A stretch of DNA of 64,000 bases from an uncultured Clostridia bacterium (GCA_934754355.1 CAKVID010000003.1:146153-210152), one strand, 5' to 3'. Numbered from the stretch's first letter, positions 44,931 through 53,862 are shown. A program made the numbers and translations. The notes: generated from the sequence alone by a model not told the origin.

Positions 44931-46181
44931 ATGGAAAGATTTATATTGCATAGCGACTTAAATAACTTTTATGCTAGTGTAGAGTGTTTGTACAACCCAT
45001 CTATTAGAAATAAAGCGGTAGCGGTAGTTGGAGACGAAGAGAAGAGGCACGGAATTGTGCTTGCCAAGAATTATATTGCCAAGTCTTATGGGATAAAGAC
45101 GGGAGATACAGTGTGGGAAGCGAGAACTAAGTGCGGGGAAGAATTGGTGTGTGTGCCAGCAAGATTTGACCTATATATGTATGTAAGTAAATTAGTCAAA
45201 GATATATATAGAGAATATTCAGATAGAGTAGAGAGTTTTGGAATAGACGAGGCATGGATAGATATTTCTCATCTTGCTAGTAACTTTGAAGAAGCGAAGA
45301 AAATAGCCGATAATATTAGAACTAGAGTAATTGCCGAAATTGGACTTACAGTAAGTATTGGGGTTAGTTTCAATAAGGTTTTTGCCAAACTTGGCAGTGA
45401 TATGAAGAAGCCTAATGCTACAGTACTTATTACTCCAGATAATTTCAAACAATTAGTATGGAAATTGCCTGCTAGTGATTTGCTATATGTAGGCAAGGCA
45501 ACAACCAAGAAATTTGAGAAAGCCGGCATTAGAACTATTGGAGATATTGCTAATACAAATGAGAAATATCTCAAATTAACACTTGGCAAGATGGGAGAAG
45601 TTCTGCATAGTTTTGCTTGCGGAGAAGATACTTCATCGGTTACATCAATCTTTGAACACGAGAAGATTAAATCTTTTGGCAATAGTACAACCTGTCCTAT
45701 CAATCTTAGCAATAACGAACAAGTCAAGAGTGTAATATATCTGCTAGCCGAGAGTGTGGCAGAGAGAATGAAGAGGAAAGGCTATTATGCTGGTTGTGTA
45801 TCGCTATGGGTCAAAGACACCGAACTTAAGTCTTTTGATAGGCAAGCAGTGTTATCTACATCTACTAATATCTCTGACGATATTGCCATAGAGGCATACA
45901 AATTATTTGTAGATAATTACGATTGGAAATTAGATGTTAGAGCATTGGGTGTTAGGGTAACTAATCTAAGCGAGGGTGTAATTCAGTGCGATATATTTGG
46001 CAAAAGTAGTAATTTAGAGAAGAAGCAGAAATTGGAATGTACTATTGAGAGTTTAAGGGAAAGATTTGGATATAATATTATTAGAAGGGGAAATATTCTA
46101 AGTCATGAGAATTTGTCTGTTCTCAATCCTCATAGCGAGACCCACATTATACACCCAGTAGGATTTTTCAAAGCAAAATAA
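44931..46181 (+). CDS. dinB: DNA polymerase IV (Y family)
   Basis: 416 residues, translesion polymerase. The palm carries HSDLNNFYASVE (first catalytic aspartate) and SFGIDEAWID (acidic pair); the fingers include AKNYIAKSYGIKTGDTVWEA. The thumb helix-hairpin-helix region (LYVGKATTKKFEKAGIRTIG) and little finger follow. No clear beta-clamp peptide is seen at the end, which reads HPVGFFKAK. The perfect LexA box upstream makes it SOS-inducible. A 78-residue gene follows after 11 bases and must share the transcript. Confidence 0.93.
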   Translation: MERFILHSDLNNFYASVECLYNPSIRNKAVAVVGDEEKRHGIVLAKNYIAKSYGIKTGDTVWEARTKCGEELVCVPARFDLYMYVSKLVKDIYREYSDRVESFGIDEAWIDISHLASNFEEAKKIADNIRTRVIAEIGLTVSIGVSFNKVFAKLGSDMKKPNATVLITPDNFKQLVWKLPASDLLYVGKATTKKFEKAGIRTIGDIANTNEKYLKLTLGKMGEVLHSFACGEDTSSVTSIFEHEKIKSFGNSTTCPINLSNNEQVKSVIYLLAESVAERMKRKGYYAGCVSLWVKDTELKSFDRQAVLSTSTNISDDIAIEAYKLFVDNYDWKLDVRALGVRVTNLSEGVIQCDIFGKSSNLEKKQKLECTIESLRERFGYNIIRRGNILSHENLSVLNPHSETHIIHPVGFFKAK

Positions 46182-46192
46182 AGGTGGAATTT

Positions 46193-46429
46193 ATGAATAA
46201 GAAGTATGTAAGTGTAATTGTAGAAGTAGACGAATTAGGCAATAAGAAACCAATGGCTATTCTTTACGAAGATAAAATATATAATGTAGATAGAGTGTTA
46301 GATGTCAAATCGGCGGTATCTATGAAAGTTGGAGGAATTGGAGAGAGATATAGTATTAGAATTAATGGCCAAGAAACTTATGTTTTTTGTGAACGAGGCA
46401 GATGGTTTGTTGAAAGCAAAAGAGCATAA
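46193..46429 (+). CDS. Small protein cotranscribed with dinB
   Basis: 78 residues from ATG 46193, with AAAGGTGG seven bases upstream. It looks like a small beta-barrel: KKYVSVIVEVDELGNKKPMA, ILYEDKIYNVDRVLDV, then YSIRINGQETYVFCERGRWF. Proteins of this shape and position after a Y-family polymerase are seen in Firmicutes and are uncharacterised. By context it should be induced with dinB in the SOS response. Confidence 0.75.
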   Translation: MNKKYVSVIVEVDELGNKKPMAILYEDKIYNVDRVLDVKSAVSMKVGGIGERYSIRINGQETYVFCERGRWFVESKRA

Positions 46430-46444
46430 AAAAATATATTTGCC

Positions 46445-46597
46445 ATATTATCGGAAGTTTTGTCTGAAAGCGACAAAGTCATTTTCAAGCAAAACTGATG
46501 TTTATTCATTCTATGTGACCACGATTTATGGTGGGATTTGCGTAGCAAATTGATTTGTGAATGGAATGAACAAAGCAATATTACATAGATTATAATA
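46445..46597. repeat. Structured intergenic repeat, copy A
   Basis: Begins about 15 bases after the small gene's stop with GGAAGTTTTG. It has a TTTGTC/GACAAA hairpin, a CCAC/GTGG hairpin and ATTTGC/GCAAAT, and ends with CAATATTACATAGATTATA. The last 65 bases match copy B almost perfectly. Confidence 0.7.
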
Positions 46598-46747
46598 TAG
46601 GAAGTTGAGAGTAGCACAAATGCTTGCATTTGTATTACCGAAACGACGACGAATTCAATCATGTGATGCCACAAGATATTGTGGATTTGCGTAGCAAATT
46701 GATTTGTGAATGAAATGAACAAAGCAATATTACATAGATTATATATT
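46592..46747. repeat. Structured intergenic repeat, copy B
   Basis: Directly adjoins copy A. It starts TATAATATAGGAAGTTGAG and contains an ACAAATGC/GCATTTGT hairpin, CCACAA/TTGTGG, ATTTGC/GCAAAT and the same tail as copy A. Head and tail are imperfect inverted repeats of one another. Confidence 0.7.
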
Positions 46748-46785
46748 GTAACCCAACTAAAGTGATTGGTGCATTGTAATAAAAA

Positions 46786-46849
46786 AATAATACTGCGAAT
46801 GAAGTCATTTAATCTATTAAAAACTTCTACTTATGCAGTATTATTTTTT
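46786..46849 (+). terminator. Terminator of dinB operon
   Basis: AATAATACTGC pairs with GCAGTATTATT, with an inner GAAGT/ACTTC, followed by T6. Confidence 0.8.
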
Positions 46850-46862
46850 GGTCAAAAAAAAG

Positions 46863-46927
46863 GATAGATGTTTAAATTGTCTTATATTATGGGATTGGGG
46901 AAGACAACTGGTGGAAAAACATCTATC
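46863..46927. other. Long bulged hairpin in the gap
   Basis: GATAGATGTTT/AAACATCTATC forms an 11-bp base, TTGTCTT/AAGACAA an upper stem, with an asymmetric internal loop of CTGGTGGAA on one side. On the minus strand T8 follows directly, so it may end an unseen minus-strand RNA. The remaining stretch 46928-47130 is AT-rich without visible features. Confidence 0.5.
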
Positions 46928-47134
46928 ATTGGTTATATAATATCACAAAAGATATTCTTTGTAAACAATTTTTTTGAAATTTTCAAAAAAGGTTATATAT
47001 ACTAAAATATGTATAATTATCACTAAAATCAATTTAAAAATCTAACTACGAATAAAAAACCTTACAAACATTGCCACAATGAACAAAAAATAGACAAAAA
47101 CCAACTAAATTTTGCAAAAACAACCAAATAACAC

Positions 47135-47164
47135 TTGCCATAATGTGTTAATTTTTTGTATAAT
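47135..47164 (+). promoter_or_regulatory. Promoter of the 47357 gene
   Basis: TTGCCA (47135-47140), 18-base spacer, TATAAT (47159-47164). Confidence 0.65.
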
Positions 47165-47169
47165 ATGGT

Positions 47170-47285
47170 TAAGGAAAATTATAAAAATGCGAAACTTCGC
47201 ATTTAATATCTTTTTGCAGAGTGTAATCCCCGCAAATTTTAAGATTTGTATAATTTTGTGATGAATATATTTCGGGATTTTTTAT
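47170..47285 (+). promoter_or_regulatory. Structured leader before the 47357 gene
   Basis: About 190 bases lie between promoter and ATG. AAATGCGAA/TTCGCATTT forms a tight hairpin (47185-47204). AATCCCCG (47225-47232) pairs with CGGGATT (47273-47279) ahead of T6, with an inner CAAAT/ATTTG. This looks like an attenuator, but no known riboswitch core is recognised. Confidence 0.45.
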
Positions 47286-47356
47286 AAACTAAAGAGTACA
47301 CCGAAATTATTGTATTGTAAAATATTTAAAAATACAATTGGCCTAAAGGAGAATTT

Positions 47357-48127
47357 ATGGCTGAAAAACAACTTAAAATCAAAGACATGATAATAGCGGT
47401 AATTTGTACATTACTTACTGTGCTTAGTATTGTATTCTATTTTTTGCCTGCTTTTTCTGTTGAGCATAGTGCATCACTTAGTTTTGAGATTAGTGAGAAA
47501 TTGAATTATAGTGCTTGGGATATGACCAAAGCAGTATTTACATCAACAATTGATTGGGAAAGCCCAATTGTTGGACTGCTTTACATCAAGCAAGTATATG
47601 GAATGTCAGTAATGATTTCTGGTTTGCTTATGCCTATTGGCATCATATTTACAATTGCAACTACAGTATTTGCTTATATGTCTTGGTTCAAGGGTGAGAA
47701 ATTCAAGAAATTCTGTTTCTTATTTAGTTTGTGTGGAATGGTTTTCACAACTATTACACTTATCTCTACTTGGTATTTAGCAATTCAATTGCGTAATAAT
47801 GCAAATGGTGCGTTGGATTACTTCTCTTATAATATCAAAGGTTCTATCTCTTACGGTTCATTCGTTAGTTTGATTATATCGTTTGTAGTAGCAATTGTTG
47901 CTTGTGCATATAATTATTTCCTAGATAACTTTGACGAAGAAGAATATGAAGATGATGAAGACGAGGAAGAGGAAGAGGAAGAAGAGGAAATCGAACCAAA
48001 GAAAGCACCTGTAAAGAAAGTATCCAAAGAAGAAAATACTAAAGATACTACAGATGAGAATGTGGTCAAGAAAAGCACGACCACCAAACCTAAGACGACT
48101 ACTTCCAAGAAAGTATCTTCTAATTAA
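47357..48127 (+). CDS. Four-helix membrane protein with charged tail
   Basis: 256 residues. Hydrophobic segments lie at about 12-30, 88-112, 118-142 and 168-190. The tail from about 195 begins with a run of glutamates and aspartates and ends in a lysine/threonine-rich stretch (KKSTTTKPKTTTSKK), probably cytoplasmic and disordered. No family is recognised. It is transcribed from its own promoter through a structured leader. The acidic-then-basic tail resembles that of the P-type ATPase head in composition. Confidence 0.75.
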   Translation: MAEKQLKIKDMIIAVICTLLTVLSIVFYFLPAFSVEHSASLSFEISEKLNYSAWDMTKAVFTSTIDWESPIVGLLYIKQVYGMSVMISGLLMPIGIIFTIATTVFAYMSWFKGEKFKKFCFLFSLCGMVFTTITLISTWYLAIQLRNNANGALDYFSYNIKGSISYGSFVSLIISFVVAIVACAYNYFLDNFDEEEYEDDEDEEEEEEEEEIEPKKAPVKKVSKEENTKDTTDENVVKKSTTTKPKTTTSKKVSSN

Positions 48128-48138
48128 TAAATATTTGT

Positions 48139-48223
48139 GACCGAATGCCTTAAAAGTATTATCCAAAGTCAAAATTATTTGATGAATATAATATATTTAG
48201 TATTGAGGCAATCGGTCTTTTTT
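48139..48223 (+). terminator. Terminator of the 47357 gene
   Basis: GACCGAATGCCT (48139-48150) pairs with AGGCAATCGGTC (48206-48217) and T6 follows. The loop of about 55 bases is unusually long for a terminator. Its last bases adjoin the ribosome binding site of the radical SAM gene. Confidence 0.65.
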
Positions 48224-48240
48224 GTACAAAGGAGAAGTGT

Positions 48241-49131
48241 ATGATTTGTAATAATTGTCCAAGAAAATGCAATGTGGATAGGACTAAATCTACTGGAGTG
48301 TGCGGAGTTGGAGAACTACCCCGAATTGCCAAGGCTAGCATTCATAGATGGGAAGAACCTGTTATCTCTGGTAAGAATGGAAGTGGAACAATATTCTTCT
48401 CGGGTTGTAATCTAAAGTGTATTTATTGCCAAAATTACAAAATTAGTAGCGAAAATTATGGCAAATATATTACATATGATAGACTTGCCGAGATTTTCAA
48501 GGAATTTGAAGAACAAGGTGCTATGAATATCAATCTTGTTAGTCCATCGCATTATACACATGCCATCAAGAAAGCACTAGATATATACAAGCCATCAATT
48601 CCAATCGTATATAATTCTAGCGGTTATGATAGTTTGGATAGTCTAGAAGAATTGAAAGACTATATAGATATCTATTTGGTAGATTTCAAGTATATGGATA
48701 GTGACTTGGCAAAAAGATTATCCAAGGCGCCAGATTATCCGGAAGTAGCCAAACTTGCAATTACTAAAATGCGTGAGTATCAGCCAAAAGAAGTATTTGA
48801 CGATGAGGGAATGCTAAAAAAAGGCGTGATCATAAGGCATTTAGTATTGCCAAACCACACCAATGATAGTATTCAAATTTTAGATTGGATTAAAGAAAAT
48901 ATCAACGACCCATTTGTAAGTCTAATGTCTCAATATACACCTATGTACAAAGCAATCCTTTGTGACGATATCAATAGAACTTTGAAACCATTAGAATATA
49001 AAATAGTCAAAGAACATATGGTTAATATCGGCTTGCTTAATGGCTTCGCTCAAGAATTAGAGAGTGCCACTTCTTGCTATGTTCCCGAATTTGATGGCTC
49101 GGGAGTAGATAAGAAGAGTACTAGTAATTAG
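48241..49131 (+). CDS. Radical SAM protein, pyruvate-formate-lyase-activase-like
   Basis: 296 residues. An N-terminal cysteine motif MICNNCPRKCNVDR and CGVG precedes the radical SAM cluster motif CNLKCIYCQN (CxxxCxxC, about 61-68). INLVSPSHYTHA and YLVDFKYMDSDLAKRLS follow, the layout of PflA-like proteins of the COG1313 type. The target is unknown; no glycyl-radical enzyme or AMMECR1/Memo genes lie nearby. It starts with GGAGAAGTGTATG and its 3' end overlaps the convergent phosphodiesterase gene by 11 bases. Confidence 0.88.
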   Translation: MICNNCPRKCNVDRTKSTGVCGVGELPRIAKASIHRWEEPVISGKNGSGTIFFSGCNLKCIYCQNYKISSENYGKYITYDRLAEIFKEFEEQGAMNINLVSPSHYTHAIKKALDIYKPSIPIVYNSSGYDSLDSLEELKDYIDIYLVDFKYMDSDLAKRLSKAPDYPEVAKLAITKMREYQPKEVFDDEGMLKKGVIIRHLVLPNHTNDSIQILDWIKENINDPFVSLMSQYTPMYKAILCDDINRTLKPLEYKIVKEHMVNIGLLNGFAQELESATSCYVPEFDGSGVDKKSTSN

Positions 49132-49870
49132 TAGGTTTATCGGGTAGATAATTCTCAAATATTACATTATCTGCATGAGATAGTGCAATTTTCTCCATAT
49201 CTCTGCTAGTTATAACCCATGTAAGAATTGGAACATTTCTATTTCTTGTGTATTTATTAGGTAGATTATTTATATCATAAGATATAAAGTCGGGCTTAGC
49301 CCATTTAAAGAAAAATAATCTTTTGAGTACAGCCTTGTATATAAATGGTAAATGTATCTCATCAAAGAAACTAGATAACATGCCTCTTGGAATTTCAGGG
49401 GCATGTTTTTTGAACCACATTACTACGAATGGATTGAATGATTTAATGGCGATGTCGCCTTGATAGTTCTTGATAATATTGTATACTTTTTGCTCTAATT
49501 TTCCCTTTCTGCTAGTTGGCTTAATCTCTATCATTATTGGTGCTCTGCCATTAACCAAATCTAATACTTCTTGCAAAGTAGGAATATTAAATTTAGTATC
49601 TAGTAGGGTGTATTTGCTCAAGTCTTCATCTTTCAAATCTTTCACATCAATATCTACTTTGCACATTCTACGCAAATTGACATCATGGAAGCATACTACA
49701 GTACCGTCTTTATTAGTACGCACATCTAGTTCCATTGCAAAGCCATGTTGACAAGCATTCTCAAATGCACCTAGACTATTCTCTGGATAGATACTATCGT
49801 GTAATCCACGATGGGCAATTTTGTATTTGCAGAACCAGTAACTTCTATTAGTTTCGTTTTTCTTTCCCAC
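49121..49870 (-). CDS. Glycerophosphodiester phosphodiesterase
   Basis: 249 residues. It hydrolyses glycerophosphodiesters to glycerol-3-phosphate and an alcohol. IAHRGLHDSIYPENSLGAFE carries the catalytic histidine, arginine and glutamate; ELDVRTNKDGTVVCFHDVNLRRM supplies the metal ligands and the second histidine; PIMIEIKP follows. There is no signal peptide, so it is a cytosolic member. It forms a probable operon with the 130-residue gene just upstream (15-base gap). Confidence 0.92.
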   Translation of the reverse strand: MGKKNETNRSYWFCKYKIAHRGLHDSIYPENSLGAFENACQHGFAMELDVRTNKDGTVVCFHDVNLRRMCKVDIDVKDLKDEDLSKYTLLDTKFNIPTLQEVLDLVNGRAPIMIEIKPTSRKGKLEQKVYNIIKNYQGDIAIKSFNPFVVMWFKKHAPEIPRGMLSSFFDEIHLPFIYKAVLKRLFFFKWAKPDFISYDINNLPNKYTRNRNVPILTWVITSRDMEKIALSHADNVIFENYLPDKPTNY

Positions 49871-49885
49871 TATATCTATCTCCTC

Positions 49886-50278
49886 TTAATTTTCATTACT
49901 TATACTATCATTTATGAATTTGATTAATTTATTGGTATTGTGAGCAAGATTAACCATAGGCACTTTTTCACAAATGACGCCATTATTTTTCTTGTATATC
50001 ATCAAGAAATCATACTTGGGCTTGATAGCAAATATTAATTGATTACATTCTTCTCCCATGTAATCTACCATATCACTTAAATTTACAATTAACCAAATAT
50101 CGCTTTTTAGCAAAGTATCCATAGGTGCCAAACTACCTATAGCATAAGATGGAGAAGAGTACGAGAATTTAATAGTATCTAGTAATTCTTCTTTGATATT
50201 ATTTAATTTATATTCTACACCATCTTTTAGTGTTACAATGTCTTCTGCATTAGTTATAATCTCTTCAAATGTTAGCAT
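49886..50278 (-). CDS. Hypothetical protein upstream of phosphodiesterase
   Basis: 130 residues, soluble, not recognised. It starts MLTFEEIITNAEDIVTLKDG and contains DIWLIVNLSDMVDYMGEECN and YDFLMIYKKNNG, so a mixed alpha/beta fold is likely. AAAGGTAA precedes the ATG by about ten bases. It shares the transcript of the phosphodiesterase gene. Confidence 0.65.
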   Translation of the reverse strand: MLTFEEIITNAEDIVTLKDGVEYKLNNIKEELLDTIKFSYSSPSYAIGSLAPMDTLLKSDIWLIVNLSDMVDYMGEECNQLIFAIKPKYDFLMIYKKNNGVICEKVPMVNLAHNTNKLIKFINDSISNEN

Positions 50279-50349
50279 AAGTAATATTACCTTTATTTTG
50301 AAATATAAATATACTTAAATATTGTAATAAAATTTGTACTTTTAATCAA

Positions 50350-50381
50350 CAAAAAAAGCAATTAATATGCAATTAATTGCT
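50350..50381 (-). terminator. Terminator of the 50400 gene
   Basis: AGCAATTAAT pairs with ATTAATTGCT around a five-base loop, with T7 following on the minus strand. Confidence 0.75.
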
Positions 50382-50399
50382 TCTCTTTTTCGTTTTTTA

Positions 50400-52211
50400 T
50401 TATAGTTCTCCAATGTCCCCACTATTTTCTTGGTAGTCAAAGGCTTCGTTGTAGATAGGTATCGCACTCTCAATAGTTAGAGGTTTGGCAGTACCAAGTA
50501 GAGGGTTGGTGTAATCCATATTGTCTATATCTTGAGTATAAGGCAAGAATGCTTGAAGTGCTTGGAACGATACTGTAAATGAAAGTTTAGCATTGGCAAA
50601 CACATTGGTCAATGCGTCTCCAGGTAAAGCAAATGTACCATTTACGAAAGGAATAATATCGCTTGCAATCTTTTTCTGACCATTAGTACCAATAATTTCT
50701 CCAACTTCAATATCTGGAACTATCTCGTATAGATAGTACTTAAGTCTATTAGGGTCGCTAGATGAATAAGAACTTCTATTAACCGATTGGGTATAACCAT
50801 CTCCGCTAGAAGTAATTCCAGTAGGCGTATTGCCCTCAGTATAATTCTCTGCTTTACCAGTAATCTTGCCACCATTATCTACAATTAGATACCACCAGCC
50901 ACCGACTGAAGTACTAATCTCGTTAGAGTTGGTGTCATTACCAATACTAGGGTCAATATATAACCAACTAGCATTTAGTCCTAGACCTTCTACAACATCT
51001 GTCGTATTTGGGTCATCTGGAGTTTGAATATATCTTGAACTATCATTTATTAGATTTACGAAATATTTATTTAGTGATGAGTTAAGAGCATCGATACTGC
51101 TCTGTAAAGTACGAGTAACAGGGTTGCCATATTCATTAATGTAGAACTCTACATAGGTATTCATATAAGCATTTGTTCTGGCTTTGTAGAAAGCGTTACT
51201 TTCTGTCTTTTTGCCAGTGCCATCAAGTATCCATACACCATAGAAACCATTACCCGAACCACCAGTTACTTTGTTACTATTAGTACCTTGTGCATTAATA
51301 GTTCCGTCAAATGGTGCAGGCATCTTGGAGAATTTCTGGTCATCAGTTATAGCCTTAGTGCCTTCATATTCTGCTTGAGATACATATTTCCAAGAGTAGA
51401 TAGATATTAGTTCTCCACTCTTAATTTTGTTCATATCCTCGCCAGCGGTTGTAGCCGATGTGTATTTGGTGTCGCTTACATAGTCTCTTCTTCCAGTATG
51501 TGTTTGAGTAGAACTATCATAAGAATAAGCATTATTAGTAGTGTGAATTGCACCTTCAAAACCTGTAACTTCTTCTGTGGTTGTATTGCTTGCTTCTCTA
51601 TTGAATGTTTGTTGACTTTGTACTGGATAATTAGAAGCATAAGTTGTACCAGTAAAGTTATTGAAACCAACTGTTGGGTCAAATTCAATATTGATACCAA
51701 ATCTAGCACGCAATACAGATGTCGTAGTAGAGGTAACTCTTCCTTGATTATTTACATAATATGCGTTACCAGCATCATCGGTGTATGCATTACCAATATT
51801 GCCAGTATTAGCACCAGTACTAATATCTGGGATAGGACTATCTTGAATTGTAGATGTAGCAGTTGTACTATAAACTCTAGCACTAGAATGTATTTCTACC
51901 TTCTGACCCGGTAGTAGTATAGTATTATCTATAGCACCAGCAGTACCAGTTGTTCTGCCCGCATATGCTGCAATATCTAGATTACCGTCTCCCGCTTTAA
52001 AGTCGTTATTTCTACCAGTTATTTCTACATAAACGGGTCCACCCATAAATAGTGATTGACCAGCAGTTGTAGAACCGGCGAAGTATGCAAGAGTTGCCCC
52101 AATTGAGATAACAGCAGTAATAGCAATACTAAGTACGGCTATAAATATAGTACCGAGTGTACGCCTTGTGGATTTCTTTTTTGAATTAGTTTTGTTTACT
52201 TTCTTTTCCAT
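50400..52211 (-). CDS. Large SipW-type exported protein (paralogue 1)
   Basis: 603 residues. A basic head and membrane segment (about 18-43) end in GATLAYFAGS, the SipW/TasA-type signal signature. It continues with LFMGGPVYVEITGR, then LLPGQKVEIHSSARV and a long threonine/asparagine-rich middle. Near the end comes VNGTFALPGDALTNVFANAK followed by FTVSFQALQAF. Two smaller neighbours (52774, 54041) share the same three blocks. SipW-processed proteins such as TasA form fibres in biofilm matrix; here that is inference. No SipW-type signal peptidase is visible in the window, so processing must be by an enzyme encoded elsewhere. Confidence 0.75.
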   Translation of the reverse strand: MEKKVNKTNSKKKSTRRTLGTIFIAVLSIAITAVISIGATLAYFAGSTTAGQSLFMGGPVYVEITGRNNDFKAGDGNLDIAAYAGRTTGTAGAIDNTILLPGQKVEIHSSARVYSTTATSTIQDSPIPDISTGANTGNIGNAYTDDAGNAYYVNNQGRVTSTTTSVLRARFGINIEFDPTVGFNNFTGTTYASNYPVQSQQTFNREASNTTTEEVTGFEGAIHTTNNAYSYDSSTQTHTGRRDYVSDTKYTSATTAGEDMNKIKSGELISIYSWKYVSQAEYEGTKAITDDQKFSKMPAPFDGTINAQGTNSNKVTGGSGNGFYGVWILDGTGKKTESNAFYKARTNAYMNTYVEFYINEYGNPVTRTLQSSIDALNSSLNKYFVNLINDSSRYIQTPDDPNTTDVVEGLGLNASWLYIDPSIGNDTNSNEISTSVGGWWYLIVDNGGKITGKAENYTEGNTPTGITSSGDGYTQSVNRSSYSSSDPNRLKYYLYEIVPDIEVGEIIGTNGQKKIASDIIPFVNGTFALPGDALTNVFANAKLSFTVSFQALQAFLPYTQDIDNMDYTNPLLGTAKPLTIESAIPIYNEAFDYQENSGDIGEL

Positions 52212-52303
52212 AAATTAAATACTCCATTCGTTACTTTTAGGGTATGTAACGAGGGGGTATTTATTCATAAAGTAAGTTTATTTGTTTTTACCATTTTTTA
52301 CCA

Positions 52304-52332
52304 ACAAAAAAGACACTATATTTAGTGTCTTT
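52304..52332 (-). terminator. Terminator of the SipW-type pair
   Basis: AAAGACACT pairs with AGTGTCTTT, followed on the minus strand by T6. Confidence 0.8.
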
Positions 52333-52351
52333 ATCTTTGATTTATTGCCAT

Positions 52352-52714
52352 TTACTTTAATTCAGCACCACAGTTTTCGCACTTGCCATCTTCTTTATTG
52401 CACTTGCAACCGCAGTATTTACAAGTAATAGTTGCACTTGTAGAATTTTTCTTATTCTCGCTAGTTATTTCTTCTTTCATTTTGCTTGTAATGTTTTTCA
52501 TCATATCCTGATTAGAAGCATTAGTGCCAACAATTGATGCAATAACAATCATAATTATTCCAACCATAGGAAGCATTATTCCCGACATCATGGCTGGCAT
52601 TAATTTGAAAGTATCGCCATCAAATCTAAATAACGGAATTACTGTTAATGTTATTCCTAACACTATCATTACTATTCCAATTATCTTAAATACTAATAAT
52701 AATTTTTTATTCAT
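52352..52714 (-). CDS. Small membrane protein with zinc ribbon
   Basis: 120 residues. Two hydrophobic segments (about 5-28 and 38-62), then a polar linker and a C-terminal zinc ribbon CKYCGCKCNKEDGKCENCG with paired cysteines, similar in plan to the protein at 834. It lies between paralogues 1 and 2 of the SipW-type family and follows paralogue 2 by 59 bases without a terminator, so it is likely cotranscribed with it. Function unknown. Confidence 0.7.
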   Translation of the reverse strand: MNKKLLLVFKIIGIVMIVLGITLTVIPLFRFDGDTFKLMPAMMSGIMLPMVGIIMIVIASIVGTNASNQDMMKNITSKMKEEITSENKKNSTSATITCKYCGCKCNKEDGKCENCGAELK

Positions 52715-52773
52715 ATATATCTCTATTTTATATTTTCAAATAAACTAATATTATTTTGAAATATTAAATACCA

Positions 52774-53862
52774 TTAAGGATTTTGTGTTAGTGCATCTTT
52801 ATCTGAGAATGAATCAAAGTCTGATGAACCAAAGTCAATATCTACACCATCAACATTTACAATCAATGGGATTTCTTTGAATGTACAAGTATTAAATACT
52901 GTCTGAACAGATACATCGTTGTAGAAACAATCGTCAGCAGGTAGTTGGTTATTGGCGGCTTGGCTAATTGTGCCTGTAGCACCATCAATTACTGGAATAT
53001 ATGTTTGTACTGCTTGGAAGATTACTCCAACATAAATATATTTTCCAGCCGAAGCATTTGTTAATTGCCAAGGAATAGTGAATGTGTTATTCCATAGGAA
53101 TACGGCATCACTTCCAACTGCCAATTTCTTCATTTTGTTGCTTAAGTTTCCAGATGCGTCTTTATTTTCACATAGATAGAAGTAACCTCTATCAGTGCTC
53201 GTATCGTCTTTATTTGTTAGTGTATTACCATCTAAGTAGTACTTAGGATTTGTGCTGGCTGTACCGCTATCTGTAAGGGTAAGCGAACCAGTTCTCTTGT
53301 AATAAACCCATCTATAACCAGTACTATCGCCCAAACTATTTTGGGTATCAATTAGTGAATTTAAGAAAGAATATAATGATGATGCACTTAATTTTTTATC
53401 ATTCTCTGCTTGTGCTACATCTTCTATGTAATCTGGATTTTTTGTTCCGTCAGGGTATTCGGTAGTTATGTAATCATTAGGGTCAGGGTCTTTACCAATA
53501 TTTGTATATACTGCAAATCTTGCTCTTACATAACATTCACTTCCGTTAGTAGCACTTCTGCCACCATCGTTATAACAACTAGCACTAACATCTACCGATT
53601 GTCCCGGATAGCCTAGCCCGTTAGTATTTTCTGTATTACTAAGTATAAAGTGTAGATTGCCTGTACCACTTGTGAATGCTCCTGTATTATCTCTAATTGA
53701 GATACCAACAGTACCACCCATTTTTATGTATTTACTTGCCCAATCACTATCGTAGAACCAAGCGAGAGTGGTAGTAAAAGTAAGCAGTATTGTTAGGAAA
53801 AAACTCATACCAATCAGTATGATTTTACCTATTTTCCTTTTCTTTTTAGTTTTCCCTTTCAT
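52774..53862 (-). CDS. SipW-type exported protein (paralogue 2)
   Basis: 362 residues. A basic head (MKGKTKKKRKIGK) and membrane segment (about 12-34) end in TTTLAWFYDSD, a variant of the SipW-type signature. IKMGGTVGISIRD, GYPGQSVDVSASCYNDGG and VFLWNNTFTIPW with FQAVQTYIP near the end correspond to the three blocks of paralogue 1. Cysteines at about 93 and 105 could form a disulphide outside the cell. It is cotranscribed with the zinc-ribbon membrane protein downstream. Confidence 0.75.
   Translation of the reverse strand: MKGKTKKKRKIGKIILIGMSFFLTILLTFTTTLAWFYDSDWASKYIKMGGTVGISIRDNTGAFTSGTGNLHFILSNTENTNGLGYPGQSVDVSASCYNDGGRSATNGSECYVRARFAVYTNIGKDPDPNDYITTEYPDGTKNPDYIEDVAQAENDKKLSASSLYSFLNSLIDTQNSLGDSTGYRWVYYKRTGSLTLTDSGTASTNPKYYLDGNTLTNKDDTSTDRGYFYLCENKDASGNLSNKMKKLAVGSDAVFLWNNTFTIPWQLTNASAGKYIYVGVIFQAVQTYIPVIDGATGTISQAANNQLPADDCFYNDVSVQTVFNTCTFKEIPLIVNVDGVDIDFGSSDFDSFSDKDALTQNP

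Noticed and set aside
46329..46722. Open frames of 74 and 114 codons over the tandem repeats
   Set aside because: They are made of the repeat sequence itself, on opposite strands, with no ribosome binding site; repeat copy C does not preserve any frame.
47914..48172. Serine-rich frames opposite the charged tail of the 47357 protein
   Set aside because: They are antisense readings of the glutamate run; no promoter or ribosome binding site.
51476..51914. Open frames on both strands inside the 603-residue exported protein
   Set aside because: They are shadows of the threonine/asparagine-rich repeats of that gene; no start signals and no coding character.
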